Positions 34,037-38,264 of a stretch of 38,264 nucleotides of DNA are shown here, piece after piece. Where the stretch lies: positions 1-38,264 of the forward strand of contig DATEVB010000058.1 in assembly GCA_035282865.1 (NCBI GenBank), in the 5' to 3' direction. The DNA comes from UBA4744 sp035282865 (GTDB lineage: Bacteria > Actinomycetota > Acidimicrobiia > Spongiisociales > UBA4744). The notes under the pieces were generated by a model. It was not told the DNA's origin. It worked only from the letters and a program-made list of their open reading frames with translations, and ran no database searches. The position numbers and the translations under genes are program-made. Numbering within the stretch: the first letter of the stretch is position 1; the number at the start of each line of letters is the position of its first letter.

Positions 34037-34177
34037 ATGGGCAAGAGTGCCGTCGCCTGGGTGGCTCCCATGGCATTCGGCTGTGTGACGATCTTCTTCA
34101 CCGCAGCCCTCCTCCCGCTGGGGATGGACGGCTCCGGGGTGATCAGTCGGCGGTGGTGCCCGTCTCGGGTGGTTTGA
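34037..34177 (+). CDS. Possible 46-residue membrane peptide
   Basis: An ATG-to-TGA frame encodes a hydrophobic helix (WVAPMAFGCVTIFFTAALLP) and a basic tail (SRRWCPSRVV). GAGG lies four bases before the ATG. It occupies the gap between udgB and the lipoprotein gene and overlaps the latter by 35 bases in antisense. It could be chance, since no promoter is clear. Confidence 0.2.
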   Translation: MGKSAVAWVAPMAFGCVTIFFTAALLPLGMDGSGVISRRWCPSRVV

Positions 34178-35711
34178 GCGCGCCGGACGTGTGGTTGCTG
34201 TTGGCGTTCCATAGCATCCAGCCGATGCCGTACTCCTCAGCTGCGTCGATCTCGGCCCGCACCTCCGAAGGGCCGTAGTAGTAGTCGGCCAGCCAGGGAC
34301 GCATGATGGCCGTCGACTGCACCCGGGGCATACCGGCCGCCAGCGCCGAATCGATGACCTCTCCCGGATAGTCGAACGGTTTTTGGAACCCAAACGAACC
34401 GTCCGAATAGTGGTCCGGGTAGATCATCGGGCTGATGACGTCGACCACCTCGGAGAAATCCTCGGTTCGCTGGCCGATGCCCTGGTCGTCGGGAACGGAC
34501 AAAACGATGGCGAACACGTCTGCCGCCACGGCGCACCCCATCGGATTGACCAGTTCTCGAGCCTGTTGCAGGAAAGCGGCAATCACGGCCACCCGGGCCG
34601 CCCCTGATTCAGGGTCGTTGTAGGCACCCAAGTAGGCCGTGCCACCGTCGAACTGAACCGAACTCCCGAAACCGTCGGGAAACCGCACGTAGTCGAACTG
34701 GATCTCATCGACGCCCGCTCCGCATGCTTCGGCGGCGAGATCGAGGGCGTACTGGCGGGCGACCGGATCGGTCGGGTCGAGGAAGTACTGATCGCCTTTG
34801 TGGAACGGGGTCCCATCCGCGTTGCGGACGGCCAGATCGCGGCGGGCCCGAGCCGCCACCGGGTCCTGGAACGTGACGATGCGACCGATCATGTAGAGAT
34901 CGTGTTGCTCTACTTGCTCAACAATGTCGGCCAGTTGATAGAACTCCCGGGTGGCGCCCACCTCCTCGGCGAGCGGAACGTTGGAAAGGTAATACACACG
35001 TCCGGACTCGTCCTTCAGATCAACGACCAACGAGTTGATTTCGGTGTTGTCGGCCAGACTCAAGAGCCCGTTCCACGCCTCCGAATTCTGCGGAGTCCAA
35101 CCCGTGATGTGGAGGGCTTTCACCATCCTTGGCTCGAGGACGACGTCCAACCGGCCCGTTACACCATCCCAGGTCACCGCGGCGGGCATCCAGGCGGGTC
35201 GACTCACGACGGCCTCTCCGGCCACAACCCGTTCAAGGCGGAACGAACCGTCCACACCACTGATCGCTTCCGCGCCGCCGAGTTCAATTGCGGCGCCCTC
35301 GATTCCCTCCCCGGCTGCGTTCGCCACGCGGCCGGGGAGTACCACCGGCCGCAAGGAGATCCGTACCGGATCTTCGCTGAACACCTCGAGGTTCGACGTT
35401 GCCTCGTGGAATCCCGGAGCGAACGCGGTTACGACGATCGGTACCTCTTCCCAGATGGTGGACGCCACCCCGGTTGCGTCGGCCTCCGTCACCAATCCTT
35501 GGAAGTCGACCTGCGCCCCGGCCACTGAGCCTCCTGCCTCGTCAACAACGGCGACCGAGATCAATGGAGCAGGCGGAAGGGGTGGAGCCGGCGTCTCTCC
35601 AACCACGACCATCGACGTGTTGAGACAGGCGCTCAGCCCGAGGGAACCGAGCAAGAGCAGCGCAAGCCGGGGACCGTCGACAATGGGACGCCAGACCGGG
35701 CCGCTTTGCAT
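34143..35711 (-). CDS. Lipoprotein with putative glycoside hydrolase (DUF4015-type) domain
   Basis: A 522-residue exported lipoprotein: signal ending in LGSLGLSAC with Cys29 as lipid anchor. Residues about 45-195 look like two carboxypeptidase-regulatory/Ig-like beta domains (SVAVVDEAGGSVAGAQVDF, GRVANAAGEGIEGAAIELG). From about 200 is a TIM-barrel-like domain: VKALHITGWTPQNSEAW, INSLVVDLKDESGRVYYLS, GVDEIQFDYVRFPDG, VDVISPMIYPDHY and YGIGWMLWNANSN. These match the uncharacterised putative glycosyl hydrolase family PF13200, from memory. Asp/Glu residues at strand ends (DLKDE, EIQFDY) fit a hydrolase site. ATG at 35711 has a TACCCT box eight bases before it. Confidence 0.8.
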   Translation of the reverse strand: MQSGPVWRPIVDGPRLALLLLGSLGLSACLNTSMVVVGETPAPPLPPAPLISVAVVDEAGGSVAGAQVDFQGLVTEADATGVASTIWEEVPIVVTAFAPGFHEATSNLEVFSEDPVRISLRPVVLPGRVANAAGEGIEGAAIELGGAEAISGVDGSFRLERVVAGEAVVSRPAWMPAAVTWDGVTGRLDVVLEPRMVKALHITGWTPQNSEAWNGLLSLADNTEINSLVVDLKDESGRVYYLSNVPLAEEVGATREFYQLADIVEQVEQHDLYMIGRIVTFQDPVAARARRDLAVRNADGTPFHKGDQYFLDPTDPVARQYALDLAAEACGAGVDEIQFDYVRFPDGFGSSVQFDGGTAYLGAYNDPESGAARVAVIAAFLQQARELVNPMGCAVAADVFAIVLSVPDDQGIGQRTEDFSEVVDVISPMIYPDHYSDGSFGFQKPFDYPGEVIDSALAAGMPRVQSTAIMRPWLADYYYGPSEVRAEIDAAEEYGIGWMLWNANSNHTSGALKPPETGTTAD

Positions 35712-35790
35712 AGCACGAGAGGGTACTCAACTCGCATGGCTGTTCGACAACTGAAGTGACTGTCGCCGAACCGCACCAGACTTTTGGCCG

Positions 35791-35819
35791 TTGTCAGTGT
35801 CACGCCGGCGTGATACCTT
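35791..35819 (+). promoter_or_regulatory. Sigma-70-type promoter of the sigma factor gene
   Basis: TTGTCA at 35791-35796 and TACCTT at 35814-35819 are separated by exactly 17 bases, with TG one base before the -10 (extended -10). Transcription would start near 35826, 27 bases before the TTG start. This is the most canonical promoter in the window. Confidence 0.6.
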
Positions 35820-35852
35820 GCGGGAGCTGGCAATAACAGGAGATGCCAAAGT

Positions 35853-36785
35853 TTGCCAAAGCGCGGCCGTAATTCAGTCCCCATGTACGACACGGTGGGC
35901 ATATATCTCGAAGAGGTATCCGCTCACACTCTGCTTGACGCCGAAGATGAGGTCCGGTTGGCGAGAGCCATGGAAGCCGGCCGCAAAGCTCAACACAAGC
36001 TTGATTCGGGCGACGATCTGACGCCTGCCGAACGGGCCAAGCTCTACCGCCTCACTCATGCCGGCGAAGAAGCCAAGATGACGTTCATCCGGTGCAATCT
36101 GCGCCTGGTGATCTCCATCGCCAAACGCTATGCGGGACGGGGACTCGATCTCTTGGATCTCATCCAGGAGGGGAACCTGGGTCTGATCCGAGCGGTGGAG
36201 AAATTCGATTGGAGAAAAGGGTTCAAATTCTCCACCTATGCAACCTGGTGGATTCGCCAGGCCATTACCCGGGGTCTCGGTAACCAGGCCCGCACCATCC
36301 GGCTTCCGGTCCATATGGTCGACGTCGTCAGGACCGTCCAGGACACAGAACAGGCGTTGACCGAGGAACTCCACCGACAGCCAACCTATGCCGAGATTGC
36401 AGAGTCAAGCGGACTCGACCTCGAACGGGTTCAGGCAGCATTGTCGGCTCCATCCGACACTGTGTCACTCGACCGCCCGGTTGGTGAAGAGGGTGACGCG
36501 GAGCTGCAGGACTTCGTCGAAGATGAAACCGCCCCCGACCCGTTCGGATACACGGCGGCCGTCATGCGGCGCCTCCATCTGATCGACGCTCTGCGGATCC
36601 TCGAAGAGGGCGAACAGCAGGTGCTCATGATGCGGTTTGGCCTGGACGGAGGCGAGCCCCGGACTCTGTCTGATGTGGGGAAGATCTTCAACCTGACCCG
36701 CGAGCGGGTGCGGCAGATCGAAGGACGGGCCATCTCCAAGCTGCGGCACCCTTCGTGCTCCATCGATCTCGAGTCACTGCTGTAA
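35853..36785 (+). CDS. RNA polymerase sigma-70 family factor (SigA/RpoD-like)
   Basis: A 310-residue sigma factor with region 1.2 (YDTVGIYLEEVSAHTLLDAEDE), region 2 (DLLDLIQEGNLGLIRAVEKF, then KFSTYATWWIRQAITRGLGN), region 3 and region 4 (TLSDVGKIFNLTRERVRQIE). There is no long region 1.1 extension, so it is either a short primary or a group 2 factor. The -10 recognition helix is intact. Start is TTG at 35853 with GGAG upstream; ATG at 35883 (MYDTVGI) is an alternative ten codons in. The TGTAA stop forms part of a TAACCT box that may serve the next gene. A matching extended -10 promoter lies upstream. Confidence 0.93.
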   Translation: MPKRGRNSVPMYDTVGIYLEEVSAHTLLDAEDEVRLARAMEAGRKAQHKLDSGDDLTPAERAKLYRLTHAGEEAKMTFIRCNLRLVISIAKRYAGRGLDLLDLIQEGNLGLIRAVEKFDWRKGFKFSTYATWWIRQAITRGLGNQARTIRLPVHMVDVVRTVQDTEQALTEELHRQPTYAEIAESSGLDLERVQAALSAPSDTVSLDRPVGEEGDAELQDFVEDETAPDPFGYTAAVMRRLHLIDALRILEEGEQQVLMMRFGLDGGEPRTLSDVGKIFNLTRERVRQIEGRAISKLRHPSCSIDLESLL

Positions 36786-36788
36786 CCT
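36783..36788 (+). promoter_or_regulatory. Candidate -10 (TAACCT) inside the end of the sigma gene
   Basis: TAACCT overlaps the sigma factor stop and is followed by six bases and the ATG at 36795, the same spacing as at sufC. This could give the small membrane protein its own leaderless transcript. Confidence 0.35.
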
Positions 36789-36794
36789 TCCGCT

Positions 36795-37058
36795 ATGAAC
36801 GGATTCGAATTCACACCCGACATACTCATCGTGGTGGCGGCCGCGGCTTTTGGTGGTCTGCTGGGGGGTGTCGCGACCGGCCGGAAAGCCTCGGTGATTG
36901 GTTCGATCCTGATGGGCACGATCGGCGGCCTGGTTGTCACCATCCTGACGCGCGCCGCCAAGTTCCCGCCCATCGTCGAGGTAGCCGGCTACTCGGTCGT
37001 CTATGCCATCCTGGGCGGAATCCTGCTGGCTGCCGTCATCGGCTTCGGCAGCAGGTAG
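36795..37058 (+). CDS. Small membrane protein, 87 residues
   Basis: The protein has three hydrophobic segments: ILIVVAAAAFGGLLGGVATG, VIGSILMGTIGGLVVTILTR and AGYSVVYAILGGILLAAVIG. The glycine-rich pattern resembles GlsB/YeaQ/YmgE-type stress membrane proteins, but the match is loose. The ATG lies nine bases after the sigma factor stop, with no ribosome site. It may be co-transcribed with the sigma gene or use the TAACCT box. Confidence 0.6.
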   Translation: MNGFEFTPDILIVVAAAAFGGLLGGVATGRKASVIGSILMGTIGGLVVTILTRAAKFPPIVEVAGYSVVYAILGGILLAAVIGFGSR

Positions 37059-37156
37059 GTCCGGCAAGACCTGGCTTCATCTGGCGACCTCGTCGGGATT
37101 CTTGCGCGAAGGGCTCCACCCCAACCCGCCCAGGACAACCTCTCCGGGCATCACAG

Positions 37157-37861
37157 CTAGACGGAACGGGTGATACCCCCATCGACGCGGATGTTCTGCC
37201 CGGTCACGTATCCTGCTCCGGCGGACAGGAGGAACACAACCGTCTTGGCGATCTCCTCAACTGTCCCGGGCCGGCCCATCGGGATCCTGGCGACGGTGGT
37301 CTCGGCAACCGGGTAACTGTCGATGAAGCCGGGCAATACGTTGTTCATGCGGATGCCGTCGGCGGCGTACGTGTCGGCGTACAGCTTGGCGAAGCTCCCC
37401 AGCGCAGCCCGAAGGGTGGCTGAGACGGGAAACGTGGGATCCGGCTCGTAGGCGGCGAAGGTAGAGACATTGACGAAAGCTCCGCCGCGCCGTGATTGCA
37501 TGATCGGGGTAACCAGACGAGCCATGCGCACTACGTTGAGCAACACCAGGTCGAGACCGGCGTACCAGTCCTCATCTGAAATCTCGAGGAGCTGCCCCTT
37601 GGGCGGGTGCCCCGTGTTGTTGACCACCGCGTCGACCTGCCCGAAGGCCTTGACGGTATTATGCACAAGTGTCGCCAGATCCGCCGGATCCGCTACCGAG
37701 CCGCTCAAACCGATACCACCCAGCTCATCCGCCAGCTCAACGGCTGCCTCCGAGATCGACATGAGCGAAACGGTGTACCCATCGGTCGCCAATTGGCGGG
37801 CAACGGCCGCCCCTATACCCTTACCTGCGGCAGTGACTATGGCCACCTTGTTGCCACCCAT
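37157..37861 (-). CDS. Short-chain dehydrogenase/reductase family protein with altered active site
   Basis: A 234-residue SDR. The nucleotide motif AAGKGIGAAVARQLA (TGxxxGxG-like), NNTGHPP and the C-terminal GYVTGQNIRVDGG show the fold. At the catalytic position the usual Y-x3-K appears as S-x3-R (VSATLRAALGSFAKLY), so the classical proton-relay Tyr and Lys are absent. I recall a subfamily with a similar pattern and RMNNVLPGFIDS after it, so it is probably functional in some other way. ATG at 37861 is preceded by AGGAGGGCC. It lies between the small membrane protein and the rhodanese fragment. The substrate is unknown. Confidence 0.85.
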   Translation of the reverse strand: MGGNKVAIVTAAGKGIGAAVARQLATDGYTVSLMSISEAAVELADELGGIGLSGSVADPADLATLVHNTVKAFGQVDAVVNNTGHPPKGQLLEISDEDWYAGLDLVLLNVVRMARLVTPIMQSRRGGAFVNVSTFAAYEPDPTFPVSATLRAALGSFAKLYADTYAADGIRMNNVLPGFIDSYPVAETTVARIPMGRPGTVEEIAKTVVFLLSAGAGYVTGQNIRVDGGITRSV

Positions 37862-37939
37862 GGCCCTCCTGATTCGGTGGAACATGACTCTAGGTGGCGG
37901 CGCTGGTGGTGGCCTCCCGGCCAACTGCGAGCTGAGCAG

Positions 37940-38086
37940 TCACCGACCCGAATCAACCGGGAGTCCGGCGCTCGCCCAGCCCCGAAACCCACCTATCACA
38001 TCCCCTGCCTGCCGGAACCCGAGATCTCTGAGCGAGGATGCCGCCAGGCTTGACGAACAGCCGTCGTTGCATACCGGCTTCGGGTC
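37940..38086 (-). pseudogene. Rhodanese-like domain remnant (C-terminal half only)
   Basis: A 48-residue open stretch reads DPKPVCNDGCSSSLAASSLR, then DLGFRQAGDVIGGFRGWASA and GLPVDSGR before a TGA. This is the C-terminal half of a rhodanese domain, including the active-site cysteine loop (CNDGCS), the SLAAxxLRDLGF helix and the GGFRGW-AGLPV ending. An in-frame TGA stands directly upstream and no start codon precedes the active-site loop. Only 41 bases separate it from the sufB stop, too little for the missing half. It looks like a truncated, decayed sulfurtransferase gene. Confidence 0.75.
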
Positions 38087-38127
38087 TCACCCCGTTCACC
38101 GAGTGGGACGGACGTCTCGAAGCCGTG

Positions 38128-38264
38128 CTATCCGATGGCTCCGGCTTCTATCATGTTGAGTTCGATCAGTCGGTTCATCTCGACGGCGTATTCCATGGGT
38201 AGTTCCTTGACGATCGGTTCGATGAACCCGGCCACGATCATGGAGGTGGCTTCCTCTTCGCTCA
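38128..38264 (-). CDS. sufB: SufB C-terminal end (partial), Fe-S cluster scaffold
   Basis: Reading in from the window edge gives SEEEATSMIVAGFIEPIVKE, then LPMEYAVEMNRLIELNMIEA and GAIG before TAG at 38130-38128. EEAT-MIV-GFIEPIVKELPMEYAVE-NRLIEL is the standard SufB C-terminus. The rest lies beyond the window. SufB pairs with SufD and SufC in the scaffold; those genes lie about 5 kb away on the same strand, with other genes between. The rhodanese remnant and the SDR gene follow it. Confidence 0.93.
   Translation of the reverse strand, partial: SEEEATSMIVAGFIEPIVKELPMEYAVEMNRLIELNMIEAGAIG

Overview
The window is GC-rich, almost fully coding bacterial chromosome. The organism is probably an uncultured member of the Actinomycetota, perhaps class Acidimicrobiia. 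That is inferred from the Suf set (SufD, Rieske protein, SufC, SufS, SufU), an F420-type luciferase-like oxidoreductase, a dlaT-lipB-lipA-like gene order, frequent GTG and TTG starts, and several starts placed 6-7 bases after a TANNNT box, as expected for leaderless transcripts. There are no rRNA, tRNA, CRISPR or insertion sequences that I can see. The sequence is chromosomal housekeeping plus a few unfamiliar small genes, not a mobile island.

Left part (1-7386): the tail of a probable glycosyltransferase (+) meets a six-gene minus-strand run: transketolase, a membrane protein, cobalamin adenosyltransferase, leucyl aminopeptidase, a polyprenyl-phosphate sugar transferase and a glycosyltransferase. 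Divergent from tkt is a sulfate activation operon (7521-11852): fused ATP sulfurylase/APS kinase, an SLC13-type transporter with RCK_C domains, and a CysQ-like phosphatase. Next, on the minus strand (17463-11823), are E3 (lpdA), E2, a single-ORF LipB-LipA fusion and an M24 peptidase: a 2-oxoacid dehydrogenase segment with its own lipoylation machinery.

Middle (17464-24715): a 30-codon possibly leaderless membrane peptide, a 308-base gene-less stretch with predicted hairpins, a dodecin-like protein and a metallo-beta-lactamase-fold hydrolase (+). Facing them is a tightly overlapping minus-strand operon (22441-19286): membrane-anchored protein, double zinc ribbon, acyl-CoA mutase large subunit with isobutyryl-CoA-mutase-type active-site residues, a possible 58-aa protein, an NTF2-like protein and a 72-aa protein. 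Then come an LLM oxidoreductase and a lipoprotein.

Right part (24776-38264): the Suf iron-sulfur assembly genes are broken into three blocks: sufC-sufS-sufU (+), sufD-Rieske-second sufC (-), and the end of sufB (-) at the window edge. Between them lie fumarase C, an orphan sensor kinase, a family 5 uracil-DNA glycosylase, a DUF4015-type lipoprotein, a sigma-70 factor, a small membrane protein and an atypical SDR. Beside sufB is a decayed rhodanese fragment.

The best candidates for something new are the mutase operon with its unknown small partners, the LipB-LipA fusion, the duplicated/split suf system, a 7-bp repeat that forms the 3' ends of three unrelated genes, and the recurring TAnGCT promoter element. 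None is proven to be a new system from sequence alone.
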